DNA of 64,000 nt from Lachnospiraceae bacterium NK3A20. GTDB taxonomy: Bacteria > Bacillota > Clostridia > Lachnospirales > Lachnospiraceae. This document shows, piece by piece, positions 55,132 to 63,211 of the stretch. A model generated the notes under the pieces. The model ran no database searches and had not been told where the DNA came from. It saw nothing but the letters and a program-made list of their open reading frames with translations. Within the stretch, counting starts at the first letter, position 1, and each line of letters opens with the position of its first letter. The stretch covers positions 1-64,000 of the forward strand of contig FNQX01000020.1 of NCBI GenBank assembly GCA_900107575.1. The letters are read 5' to 3'. Both the position numbers and the translations under genes were made by a program.

Positions 55132-56310
55132 ATGCAGAATTTTGAATGGAACATCCCGACGGTCATTGAATTCGGCAAGGGTGCGATCGAAAAGCTCTCC
55201 GCGATGGCAGAGAGCGGCAGCAAGGCGCTTCTCGTCTATGGCGGTGGCAGCATCAAGAGAACCGGCATCTACGATGATGTCATGAAGGTCATGAATGAGA
55301 ACGGCATCACGGTGTTCGAGCTCTCCGGTGTGGAGCCGAACCCGAGAATCCAGACGGTCAGAAAGGGCGTGGACCTGTGCAAGGCGGAGGGGATCGACAT
55401 GGTCCTCGCGGTCGGCGGCGGTTCCTCCATTGACTGCGCCAAGGTCGTGGCGGCCGGTGCCTGTTATGACGGCGATGCCTGGGATCTCGTGCTGGATGCC
55501 AGTAAGATCACGAAGTGCCTGCCTGTTTACACTGTCCTGACCATGTCGGCGACGGGCTCCGAGATGAATAAGAATGCGGTGATTTCGGACCTTACGAAGA
55601 ATGAGAAATGGGGCACGCACAGTCCGCTCTTCAAGCCCCGCATGTCGATCCTCGATCCCACCTATACCTTCTCTGTGCCGAAGAAGCACACGGCGGCGGG
55701 CACGGCGGATATCATGAGCCACACGTTCGAGAACTATTTCAATTTCGAGGACGCGGCGCTGCAGAAAACGTTCGCAGAGGGCATCCTGAAGACCTGTATT
55801 AAATACGGTCCGATCGCCATCGAAGAGCCGGACAATTACGAGGCGCGAGCGAACCTGATGTGGGCTTCGACCAACGCGATCAACGGCCTCATCGGCCTTG
55901 GTTCTTCCTGCGGCTGGAGCGTACATCCCATTGAGCATGAGCTCTCTGCTTTCTATGACATCACCCATGGCGAGGGCCTTGCTATTCTGACTCCCGCGTG
56001 GATGGAAGCAATCATGAAAAAGGATCCGAGGACGATCACGAATATCGCAGTCTACGGGCAGAATGTCTGGAATCTCACCGGTAACATGGACACGGAAGAG
56101 GGGAGGCTCACCATCGCGCAGCGGGCGGTTGAGAAGACGAGGGAATTCTTCGTGAACAGTCTCGGTATTCCCGGCTCGCTCCACGAGGTCGGCATTGAGG
56201 ATGAGGAGCACTTCGAGAAGATGGCGGAGAAGGCCTCGGCGCAGCTGGGCGGCGCTTTCGTGCCTCTTTCGAAGGATGAAGTGGTCGAGATCTATCGCGC
56301 GGTGAAATAA
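55132..56310 (+). CDS. Iron-containing alcohol dehydrogenase (butanol dehydrogenase type)
   Basis: NAD(P)H-dependent group III alcohol dehydrogenase, 392 residues, as in the BDH/YqhD branch. The cofactor site is VGGGSSIDCAKVVAAGA; metal ligands lie in GTADIMSHTFENYF (Asp, His) and HPIEHELSAFYDITHGEGLA (His, His). It probably reduces aldehydes during fermentation. AGAAGGAG precedes the ATG. A leader hairpin (55079-55086 with 55097-55104) lies just upstream. Confidence 0.93.
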   Translation: MQNFEWNIPTVIEFGKGAIEKLSAMAESGSKALLVYGGGSIKRTGIYDDVMKVMNENGITVFELSGVEPNPRIQTVRKGVDLCKAEGIDMVLAVGGGSSIDCAKVVAAGACYDGDAWDLVLDASKITKCLPVYTVLTMSATGSEMNKNAVISDLTKNEKWGTHSPLFKPRMSILDPTYTFSVPKKHTAAGTADIMSHTFENYFNFEDAALQKTFAEGILKTCIKYGPIAIEEPDNYEARANLMWASTNAINGLIGLGSSCGWSVHPIEHELSAFYDITHGEGLAILTPAWMEAIMKKDPRTITNIAVYGQNVWNLTGNMDTEEGRLTIAQRAVEKTREFFVNSLGIPGSLHEVGIEDEEHFEKMAEKASAQLGGAFVPLSKDEVVEIYRAVK

Positions 56311-56347
56311 CTGCAGATCATCTGCAGAATATTGGGGGGGTATCAGC

Positions 56348-57388
56348 ATGAGAACAGCGTTATTCATTGGTGGGACAGGAACGATCAGCATGGCGATCGT
56401 GCGGCAGTTGGCCAGGGATCCGTCGTGGCAGGTGTGGCTGTTGAACCGTGGTCACAGAAACGACCTCGTTCCGGAGAATGTGAAGACGATAACGGCGGAC
56501 ATTCACAATGAGGTGGAGGTCGCAGAGACAATAAAAGACATGACCTTCGATGTGGTCTGCGAGTTCATCGGATTCGTGCCGGAAGATGTGGAGCGGGATT
56601 ACCGCCTCTTCAAGGGCAAGACGAGACAGTACATCTATACGAGCTCGGCTTCGGCTTATCACAAGCCGGTGTCGGACTGGCGGATCACGGAGGGCACGGC
56701 ACTCTCGAACCCTTACTGGGAGTATTCCCGCAACAAGATCGCCTGCGAGCAGTTCCTCATGGAGAAGTGCCAGAATGAGGGCTTCCCCGTGACGATTGTC
56801 AGGCCCAGCCACACGTACGATGAGAGAGCGCTTCCCGTTTCCGCGCACGGCAAAAAGGGCCCCTGGCAGGTGATCAAGAGGATTATGGAAGAGAAGCCGG
56901 TGCTCATTCCGGGCGATGGCACATCCCTCTGGGCGGTGACCTTCAACCGGGATTTCGCGGTCGGTTATATTGGCCTTATGGGGAACCGGCACGCGATCGG
57001 CGAGGCGTTCCAGATCACCGGTGACGAGGAACTCACCTGGGATCAGATCTATCAGACCATCGCGGACGCGCTGCATGTGCCGCTCCACGCGTACCATGTG
57101 TCTTCGGATTTCCTTGCGGCAGTCGGAGATCCGCTGGGCTATGACTACACCGGCGGCCTCATCGGCGACAAGTCGAACGCGGTGATCTTCGACAACACGA
57201 AGCTCAAACGCATCGTGCCGCAGATGAAGACCACGATCCCGTTCGATCAGGGCGTGCAGATCTGCCTGGATTACGTCAGGGAGCATCCGGAGTGCCAGGT
57301 GGAAGATCCGGAGTTCGACGCCTTCTGTGACCGCGTTGTCGCGGCGCTGGAGAAGGCGAAGGCGGAGCTCCTTGCCGGCGAGAAATAG
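56348..57388 (+). CDS. NAD-dependent epimerase/dehydratase (extended SDR) protein
   Basis: A 346-residue Rossmann protein with FIGGTGTISMAIVRQL, TADIHN, YTSSASAY and the YSRNK (Tyr, Lys) active-site pair, and a C-terminal substrate domain (VRPSHTYDERALP, FQITGDEELTWDQI). The branch is related to UDP-sugar epimerases and atypical SDRs. The substrate is unknown. GGGGGG lies before the ATG. It follows the alcohol dehydrogenase by 37 bases and is probably co-transcribed. Confidence 0.87.
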   Translation: MRTALFIGGTGTISMAIVRQLARDPSWQVWLLNRGHRNDLVPENVKTITADIHNEVEVAETIKDMTFDVVCEFIGFVPEDVERDYRLFKGKTRQYIYTSSASAYHKPVSDWRITEGTALSNPYWEYSRNKIACEQFLMEKCQNEGFPVTIVRPSHTYDERALPVSAHGKKGPWQVIKRIMEEKPVLIPGDGTSLWAVTFNRDFAVGYIGLMGNRHAIGEAFQITGDEELTWDQIYQTIADALHVPLHAYHVSSDFLAAVGDPLGYDYTGGLIGDKSNAVIFDNTKLKRIVPQMKTTIPFDQGVQICLDYVREHPECQVEDPEFDAFCDRVVAALEKAKAELLAGEK

Positions 57389-57441
57389 GGAAGAAGCAGT
57401 TCCTGGGAGAAAATAGCAGGTGCAGCCATAAGATTTATTAT

Positions 57442-57496
57442 GCCCCTCGCGGGAGAGTTCCGGAACAGACCGGACTCCTCCTGCGAGGGGCTTTTT
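57442..57496 (+). terminator. Rho-independent terminator after the SDR gene
   Basis: A long stem (57442-57455 with 57478-57491, one G-T pair) with an inner TCCGG/CCGG extension is followed by TTTTT. It ends the alcohol dehydrogenase/SDR unit. Confidence 0.92.
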
Positions 57497-57499
57497 GTA

Positions 57500-57575
57500 T
57501 ATGCGACCGGCGTAGCAGTTCAGAAACGTTGATTGCATATGCGACCTGCGCTACCGTTCATAAACGATGATCCTG
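57500..57575. repeat. 38-bp direct repeat of the dispersed TATGCG family
   Basis: Two adjacent 38-base units start with TATGCGACC at 57500 and 57538. Each carries a G(T/C)ACC/GTAGCAGTTCA-like core followed by AAACG. The same pattern is at 41254 and 63083-63150. The unit lies directly after a terminator, within the 360-base gene-free stretch 57389-57748. Confidence 0.65.
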
Positions 57576-57647
57576 AACGATCACAGTTAATAATAAAAAG
57601 TGTCTGAACAAAATGTAAATATTCATCAGAAATCACAGAAATATATG

Positions 57648-57676
57648 GTGAAATTAAAATAGGATCGGCCTATAAT
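57648..57676 (+). promoter_or_regulatory. Promoter of the envelope operon
   Basis: GTGAAA (57648-57653), 17 bases, perfect TATAAT (57671-57676), in an AT-rich stretch about 70 bases before the amidase start. A second TATAAT is at 57697-57702, and an AAGCC/GGCTT hairpin (57722-57734) lies in the leader. Confidence 0.6.
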
Positions 57677-57748
57677 GTGCTGAGAGTTTGTGAAATTATA
57701 ATATTCTAGCACCTTATCGAAAAGCCTCCGGCTTGCAAATCGAAGATT

Positions 57749-58876
57749 ATGAAGAATCACAGAAATCAAATACGGTTCAAGGCTGCGGTGGCCTGTTATT
57801 TATGCCTGGTCATGGTGACGATGACAGCGTGCGGCGTGCTCCTCCCGTCGAGGAGTGAAGCGGCAGGGCAGCAGGTGACAACAGAATTTAGTCAGTCGGC
57901 GGAGGAATCGGGCACGACAGAATCCGATACGGCGAAGACGACGGAGGAAACGTTGGCGACAGATGCGTCGAATATGGCTGAGGGAGATGCCAGTGGGGCC
58001 GATTCTACAGAGAAAAAGACCACAGCTACTTCGGAAGCGGATGCTGATATAGACAATCCCGATGAAACGTCCACCTCAGATCTTTGCGATACGGATGCTA
58101 CTGACGCTGAAACTACTGCTGACGCCACAACCTCACAGACTGAAGCCACGACCTCACAGGCCGACGCTACAACCTCACAGACTGACACCACAACCTCTCA
58201 AACTGATGCCACAACCTCTCAAGCCGATACGGCACCGGAATCCTCCGGGTATCTTATCGCGATTGATCCTGGACATCAGAAGGGCGGCAGCAGTGTGCAG
58301 GAGCCGATCGGACCGGGCGCAAAGGAGACGAAGGCAAGGGATTCCGGCGGAACGGCGGGCGTCGTGAGCGGCCTGGCGGAGTATCAGCTGAACCTCCAGG
58401 TGTCCTTAAAGCTACGTGAGGAATTGCAAAACCGCGGCTACCGCGTGGTCATGACGCGCACGACCAACAACGTGGACATCGGCAACATTGAGCGCGCGAG
58501 CGTTGCGAACGACGCCGGAGCCGATGCTTTCGTGCGAGTTCATGCCAATGGCTCCACGAGCTCCAAAGCGAACGGTGCAATGACGATCTGCCAGACGCCG
58601 GACAATCCGTACAACGGCTACCTTGCGGGAGAGAGCAAGGCACTCTCCGAAGCCATCCTTTCGGCGCTGTGCGAAGAGACCGGATGCAGGAGAGAGTATG
58701 TCTGGGAGACAGATACGATGAGCGGACTCAACTGGAGCGAAGTGCCTGCGACCATTGTGGAGATGGGCTACATGACCAATCCGGAGGAAGACAGAAAAAT
58801 GGCCACGGAAGATTATCAGTGGGAGATCGTACGAGGCATCGCGAATGGTCTGGATGACTATTTCGCCGGCAGATAG
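57749..58876 (+). CDS. N-acetylmuramoyl-L-alanine amidase, predicted lipoprotein
   Basis: Zinc amidase cutting peptidoglycan stem peptides, 375 residues. A signal peptide with a lipobox (VTMTACG, Cys28) is followed by a Thr/Asp/Ala-rich linker (30-165) that includes five 7-residue repeats of A-T-T-S-Q-x-D/E. The Amidase_3 domain (about 167-375) has zinc ligands in [15 protein letters not shown] and FVRVHANGS and the catalytic Glu in [14 protein letters not shown]. It would be anchored outside the membrane with the enzyme held away by the linker. The ribosome site is weak (GAAGA). First gene of a three-gene operon. Confidence 0.9.
   Translation: MKNHRNQIRFKAAVACYLCLVMVTMTACGVLLPSRSEAAGQQVTTEFSQSAEESGTTESDTAKTTEETLATDASNMAEGDASGADSTEKKTTATSEADADIDNPDETSTSDLCDTDATDAETTADATTSQTEATTSQADATTSQTDTTTSQTDATTSQADTAPESSGYLIAIDPGHQKGGSSVQEPIGPGAKETKARDSGGTAGVVSGLAEYQLNLQVSLKLREELQNRGYRVVMTRTTNNVDIGNIERASVANDAGADAFVRVHANGSTSSKANGAMTICQTPDNPYNGYLAGESKALSEAILSALCEETGCRREYVWETDTMSGLNWSEVPATIVEMGYMTNPEEDRKMATEDYQWEIVRGIANGLDDYFAGR
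58124..58228 (+). repeat. Five 21-bp tandem repeats in the amidase linker
   Basis: Units at 58124, 58145, 58166, 58187 and 58208 each encode A/T-T-T-S-Q-T/A-E/D. The repeats lie in the extracellular linker and are expected to vary in number among strains. Confidence 0.85.
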
Positions 58877-58894
58877 ACAAGGAGGGAGAGACTT

Positions 58895-60655
58895 ATGTTC
58901 TGTGAGAACTGCGGCAAAAAGATACCGGACGACAGCGCGTTCTGTCCGGAGTGCGGGGCGAAGGTTCACCCGATCGCACGAGAGCCGATGCGGCCGAAAG
59001 GGGAGGCGGAGCAGTATCGACCAAGGCAGCGAGCACCTATGCAGCCTATGCAGCGGCCTCTGACGCCTGAGCAGCAGGCAGAGATGCGTAAACGCAACAG
59101 GATCGTCGGCATCATTGTGGCGGCAGTCATTGGCGTGTGCGCCATCCTGGGTCTGCTCTCCGTGCTCATCAAGCCGAAGCTCAATCTCAATGATTACATT
59201 TCCGTTGAGTTCGACGGGTACGATACGATCGGCACGGCGTATGCGGCATTTGACTATGATAGTTTCTACAACACGCTTGGCAGGAATCAGGAAGAGCTCG
59301 GGGATGATTTTCTTGCGGACTGCATCCACTGGAGCCTGGATAAGGATACGAAGCTGAGTAACGGCGATACTGTCACGCTGACATGGGACTGTGACGATGA
59401 GAAGGCACTGAAGGAATACGGCTATAAGCTGGTCTATGAGAACAAAGAGGTCAAGGCAAATGGCCTCTCAGAGGCTGAGATCTTCGATCCCTTTGAAGGT
59501 GTTACGGTAAGCTTCGATGGCATTGCACCGCAGGGAAACGCCCGCATGGAGACCAGGCCGTCGTCGCATGCGACGGAGTACCTGCGCTATAGCTTCGATA
59601 GGGAGACCGGTCTCAGCAACGGCGATGAAGTGACGCTGACGGTGACATCGGACTATGGAGACCCTGTTGAGACTACCATCAGGAACAATGGCATGATCCC
59701 TTCGCCTCTTTCGAAAACATTCAAGGTGGAAGGCCTTTCCAGCTACGTGACTAGCCTGAAAGATATCACAGACGATGGAATGCAGGCGATGAAGGCGCAG
59801 GCAGAGGACACTTTCCATGCGATGGTGGCCCTGAACTGGTCGGATAGCACCGAACTGAAACAGCTGGACTACATTGGAGACTACCTTCTCACCAATAAGA
59901 ATACGGAGAATTTCGGCGGTTCCTACAACATGCTCTACCTCGTTTACAAAGTGCAGGCCAGGAACTTCTACAAGGATGAGGACAATTCCTACGACAAGAT
60001 CAACAGTGTCTACTGGTACATTGCCTATTCGGATCTGATGGTCAATGAGGATGGTTCAACGCTGGTGGATGTCTCAAGGTACGAAACACCCAGCAATGAG
60101 GCGATCGTGGATTCAGGCATCAGCAATGGCTGGTGGGATACCGTGAAGTGGTATTACTACGGCTATCTCTCATTGAGCGATCTGTACAAGGATGTCGTGA
60201 CTGCTCAGGCAGAGACGTACAATCACACAGACAACGTGGATGAGAGCAGGGTTGCGGCAGGCCAGCCGGCTAAGGCTGACAAAGCGTCCGCAGATGATGC
60301 GAAGAAAGATTCCAAAAAGAAGGATGCTACAGAAGGCGAAGCTCAGGACGCTTCCGGTGAGGAAAACAAGACAGACGGCAAGGAAGAGGGCATTATCTTC
60401 CCGAACAGCTCCGAAGAAGTAATCGACAAGAGCAGGATCGCGGAACTCTCCGACAATGAGCTGCGAGATGCCATCAATGAGATTTATGCGAGGAATGGTT
60501 ACATCTTCAAGGACGACACCATCCGGGCATTCTATGAACAGTATGACTGGTACAAAGAAACCGTGAAACCGGCCGATTTCTCTCAGGATTTGTTCAATGA
60601 CACGGAGACGAAGAACATTACCGCCATGCAGAAAGAGCGCGACGGCAGGAAATAA
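58895..60655 (+). CDS. Zinc-ribbon membrane protein with C-terminal YARHG domain
   Basis: A 586-residue protein. The N-terminal zinc ribbon has Cys3, Cys6, Cys17 and Cys20; a Pro/Arg-rich linker and one membrane helix (about 70-92) follow. Outside the membrane are two tandem beta domains (about 98-190 and 199-290, each with the LSNGDxVTLT motif), a further domain, a Lys/Asp/Glu-rich linker (about 445-500) and a YARHG domain (about 510-575: LRDAINEIYARNGYIFKD). YARHG domains are extracellular and proposed to bind cell-wall ligands. It lies 18 bases after the amidase. Function unknown. Confidence 0.87.
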   Translation: MFCENCGKKIPDDSAFCPECGAKVHPIAREPMRPKGEAEQYRPRQRAPMQPMQRPLTPEQQAEMRKRNRIVGIIVAAVIGVCAILGLLSVLIKPKLNLNDYISVEFDGYDTIGTAYAAFDYDSFYNTLGRNQEELGDDFLADCIHWSLDKDTKLSNGDTVTLTWDCDDEKALKEYGYKLVYENKEVKANGLSEAEIFDPFEGVTVSFDGIAPQGNARMETRPSSHATEYLRYSFDRETGLSNGDEVTLTVTSDYGDPVETTIRNNGMIPSPLSKTFKVEGLSSYVTSLKDITDDGMQAMKAQAEDTFHAMVALNWSDSTELKQLDYIGDYLLTNKNTENFGGSYNMLYLVYKVQARNFYKDEDNSYDKINSVYWYIAYSDLMVNEDGSTLVDVSRYETPSNEAIVDSGISNGWWDTVKWYYYGYLSLSDLYKDVVTAQAETYNHTDNVDESRVAAGQPAKADKASADDAKKDSKKKDATEGEAQDASGEENKTDGKEEGIIFPNSSEEVIDKSRIAELSDNELRDAINEIYARNGYIFKDDTIRAFYEQYDWYKETVKPADFSQDLFNDTETKNITAMQKERDGRK

Positions 60656-60669
60656 GGAGGGAGCATAGT

Positions 60670-61728
60670 ATGGCATATTGTAGATTCTGTGGCAAGGAAC
60701 TGGTGAACGGACAATGCGACTGCGCTGAATTCCAGGCATCCATCGGCAACGCGCAGAAGGCTTCTGGCGCAGCGGATGCAGCACATGGACAGGGCGCGCC
60801 GGAAGGATCTGGCACAGCGCGGCCTTCGTGGGAGAACGCGGTGTACCGCGAGGAGAAAGATCCTTTCCTCGTACCGTCATTCAACCTTGATTTTTCATCT
60901 CCCAGGAAGTTCGCGACATCTTTCAAGAGACAGTGCGGCCTGAGCGATCCCAACAGCACGACGACAGATCCCTATGAGCGCAATATTCTCATCGTGCCGG
61001 ATCTTGTTGAGCCGGAAGAGGGCGAACATCTTGTGAAACAGTACAATATCGCAAAGCTGCGGTCCCGCTCGAAATTCATGAAGGCGGAAGGCCATCTTGC
61101 GGTTACCGACAAGAGAGTCATCTTCCGCGCTGCCGGAACCTCGCTGAGCGGGAACGTCGTTCAGCAGCAGCAATTCCGCCTGGATGAGATCGCAGGCATC
61201 GAAATCCACAAGGATCATTTGTTCAGCAAAGCCAACCTGGTCCTCGCCTTACTCCTGTACTGTCCGTTCATCCTGTTCTACATCAATGCGATCGCAAACA
61301 AACAGTTCGGTGGCGGGAGTGCATCTGCCATCAACATCATTATTGGCATTCTGGGCCTTCTGCCGACTTTTATCGTTTACAAACGGTTCTGGATGAAGCT
61401 CCTTCTGGCGATCCTGGCGAACTATTTCCTCACGGCGGCAATTGTTTTCTCCCGCCACAGTGCATTCCTGATCATACTGATGCTCATCGCCAACATCGTG
61501 ATCATCGCGAACATCATTGTTGTCTGCAACGTGCCTAATCTCATGATCGTGGTGAAAACAACAGACGCCCGCGCAGTTGTGATCGGTGGCAAGAGGGCGC
61601 TGGCGATCGGCAATTTCCGGAACAGTTATACCGGCTTTGCAGAAGTTCTGCCCTATCATGATACAGTGCCTGCCATGGCAGAGCTCGGCAAGGTTATCAC
61701 CGATTTGCAGCATCAGAGGGCAGAGTGA
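60670..61728 (+). CDS. Zinc-ribbon multi-pass membrane protein
   Basis: A 352-residue protein not matched to a named family. The N-terminal ribbon has Cys4, Cys7, Cys16 and Cys18 (CRFCGKELVNGQCDC). A disordered segment, then a PH-like cytoplasmic region (about 125-190: GHLAVTDKRVIFRAAG, FRLDEIAGIEIHKDHLF) and four membrane helices (about 193-300) follow, ending in TTDARAVVIGGKRA. The 'VTDKRVIFRA...EI' pattern resembles bPH-type domains. It starts 14 bases after the YARHG gene and is part of the same operon. AAGGAGGG precedes the ATG. Confidence 0.82.
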   Translation: MAYCRFCGKELVNGQCDCAEFQASIGNAQKASGAADAAHGQGAPEGSGTARPSWENAVYREEKDPFLVPSFNLDFSSPRKFATSFKRQCGLSDPNSTTTDPYERNILIVPDLVEPEEGEHLVKQYNIAKLRSRSKFMKAEGHLAVTDKRVIFRAAGTSLSGNVVQQQQFRLDEIAGIEIHKDHLFSKANLVLALLLYCPFILFYINAIANKQFGGGSASAINIIIGILGLLPTFIVYKRFWMKLLLAILANYFLTAAIVFSRHSAFLIILMLIANIVIIANIIVVCNVPNLMIVVKTTDARAVVIGGKRALAIGNFRNSYTGFAEVLPYHDTVPAMAELGKVITDLQHQRAE

Positions 61729-61811
61729 ACAATAGCCCTCAGAAAGAGATTTCTTCGCGGATTAATTTGCGCTAAAGGCCAGATAGCGAGGACGGAAACC
61801 GTCAGATCACC

Positions 61812-61840
61812 TTGCTTCCGGACTGGTTTCGTGATACATT
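61812..61840 (+). promoter_or_regulatory. Promoter of the ferritin gene
   Basis: TTGCTT (61812-61817), 17 bases, TACATT (61835-61840), about 55 bases before the start codon. A palindrome overlapping the expected start of transcription follows. Confidence 0.55.
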
Positions 61841-61845
61841 AATTC

Positions 61846-61858
61846 AGTAATTATTACT
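61846..61858. promoter_or_regulatory. Candidate Fur/PerR-type operator of ferritin
   Basis: Perfect 6-1-6 palindrome AGTAAT-T-ATTACT just downstream of the -10 box. Its TAATNATTA centre matches the middle of Fur/PerR boxes (7-1-7 inverted repeats). Binding is inferred. Confidence 0.5.
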
Positions 61859-61894
61859 AGTTTTTGATCGCACCATTCTAAGGAGGTTTGTACT

Positions 61895-62407
61895 ATGCTC
61901 GATCCCAAGGTAAAGGAACTGATCAATACACAGATCAATCAGGAATTATATTCGGCATATCTGTATCTGGATTTTGCCAATTACTACTATGACGAGGGAC
62001 TGGACGGTTTCGCCAACTGGTATGACATTCAGGCGCAGGAAGAGCGCGACCACGCGATGCTGATGAGAACTTATCTGCAGAACAACGGCGAGCGTGTGAC
62101 TCTGGATGCGGTAGCAAAGCCTGATCAGACATTCAACTCTCCGGAAGATCCGCTCAAGGCCGGCCTGGAGCACGAGATCTATGTGACCAGCCTGATCAAT
62201 ACGATCTACAAGGCAGCACAGGATGTCAATGATTTCCGCACAATGCAGTGCTTCGACTGGTTCGTCAAGGAACAGGGCGAAGAGGAGAAGAATGCAGACG
62301 ACCTCATCAAGAAATATCAGCTGTTCGGTCACGATCCGAAGGGCCTGTACGCACTGAATCAGGAGCTGCTCACCAGAACTTACGCGGCACCTTCCCTGGT
62401 GCTCTAA
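61895..62407 (+). CDS. ftnA: Ferritin
   Basis: Non-haem iron-storage protein, 170 residues, four-helix bundle forming a 24-mer shell. Ferroxidase residues are visible in INQELYSAYLYLDFANYYYD, AQEERDHAMLMRTYL (Glu, Glu, His) and FVKEQGEEEKNADDL (Glu, Gln, Glu). It stores Fe and limits oxidative damage. A strong AAGGAGG precedes the ATG. Monocistronic, followed by a hairpin. Confidence 0.95.
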   Translation: MLDPKVKELINTQINQELYSAYLYLDFANYYYDEGLDGFANWYDIQAQEERDHAMLMRTYLQNNGERVTLDAVAKPDQTFNSPEDPLKAGLEHEIYVTSLINTIYKAAQDVNDFRTMQCFDWFVKEQGEEEKNADDLIKKYQLFGHDPKGLYALNQELLTRTYAAPSLVL

Positions 62408-62476
62408 GATAAGGGAGAATAGCAGGAGAAGGCTCGACATATAGCCGTTTCCCGAATAGAATGAATCATTGCACAG

Positions 62477-62500
62477 GAGGGAGAGCCGCGGCTCTCCCTC
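62477..62500 (+). terminator. Hairpin after ferritin, likely terminator
   Basis: An uninterrupted 11-bp inverted repeat (62477-62487 with 62490-62500) about 70 bases after the ferritin stop. The following run is T-rich but broken (TTCGTGACTTTTCT). Confidence 0.65.
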
Positions 62501-62547
62501 TTCGTGACTTTTCTACTAATTTGAGCAGGGAAAGCATAGATTTGCTA

Positions 62548-62576
62548 TAGAGAAAACGAAGGTTACCTCGTATACT
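62548..62576 (+). promoter_or_regulatory. Promoter of the glutaredoxin-like gene
   Basis: TAGAGA (62548-62553), 17 bases, TATACT (62571-62576). A hairpin (62605-62612 with 62631-62638) lies in the leader. Confidence 0.5.
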
Positions 62577-62681
62577 AGGGGATGGATTCTGACTATCTAC
62601 TCTGGTACGACCAAAGAGGCAAGTGCTCTGGGTTGTACGGAACAGATACGATGGATGAACCTATCAGAGAGGAGAATTCTC

Positions 62682-62996
62682 ATGTTAACTGTATATGGCA
62701 CGGATTTATGCCCTGACTGCAGGGCCTGCAAGACTAATTTCGATGCGTACGGCATCGAATATAACTATCTGAGCATCAATGAGAAACTGCGCTATCTGAA
62801 GGATTTCCTGATCCTGCGCGACAGTGAGCCTGTATTCGATCATTTGAAGGCGATCCATGATATCGGCATTCCCGCGATAGTGCTGGAAGACGGCAAAGTG
62901 ATCACGGACTGGGAAGGCTACGTTGAGAGCCTTGGGCACAAGGTGCTGCCGGAAGGTGGGACAAATGCCTGCTGCACGGATCACAAGGGCTGCTGA
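62682..62996 (+). CDS. Glutaredoxin-like thiol protein
   Basis: A 104-residue thioredoxin-fold protein with a CPDC active site (TVYGTDLCPDCRACK), a cis-Pro loop (DIGIPAIVLEDG) and a Cys-rich tail (ACCTDHKGC). The length is typical of small glutaredoxins. The ATG at 62682 follows GAGAGGAG; the longer frame from 62655 is unlikely. The adjacent ferritin suggests a role in redox or iron stress, but the two have separate promoters. Confidence 0.85.
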   Translation: MLTVYGTDLCPDCRACKTNFDAYGIEYNYLSINEKLRYLKDFLILRDSEPVFDHLKAIHDIGIPAIVLEDGKVITDWEGYVESLGHKVLPEGGTNACCTDHKGC

Positions 62997-63082
62997 GAGC
63001 AAATCAGAGGTACGCATAGGGGACGCACTTGCCACTGAGGACGTACCAGAGCAGATTTTCTGCTGGCAGCTGCAATTCAGCT

Positions 63083-63150
63083 ATGCGAAATCCTTGCGTA
63101 GCAACATCAGTATGCGTGGCCTGCGTAACAGTTCAGAGCAATGGTTCTCA
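63083..63150. repeat. Dispersed TATGCG repeat, two tandem copies
   Basis: TATGCGAAATCCTTGCGTAG at 63083 and TATGCGTGGCCTGCGTAACA at 63112, the second continuing into GTTCAGAGCAATGGTTCTC. They match the copies at 41254 and 57500. An outward hairpin GGTACG/CGTACC (63009-63014 with 63042-63047) lies beside them. Confidence 0.6.
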
Positions 63151-63211
63151 ACTGGTACGACTGATACGAAGTACAAATCGCCGGGTTAAAGAGTAGTAGG
63201 GGGCGCTCATA

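Noticed and set aside
58124-58228. Possible CRISPR or IS end from regular 21-bp repeats
   Set aside because: The repeats are in frame within a coding linker and spaced without unique spacers.
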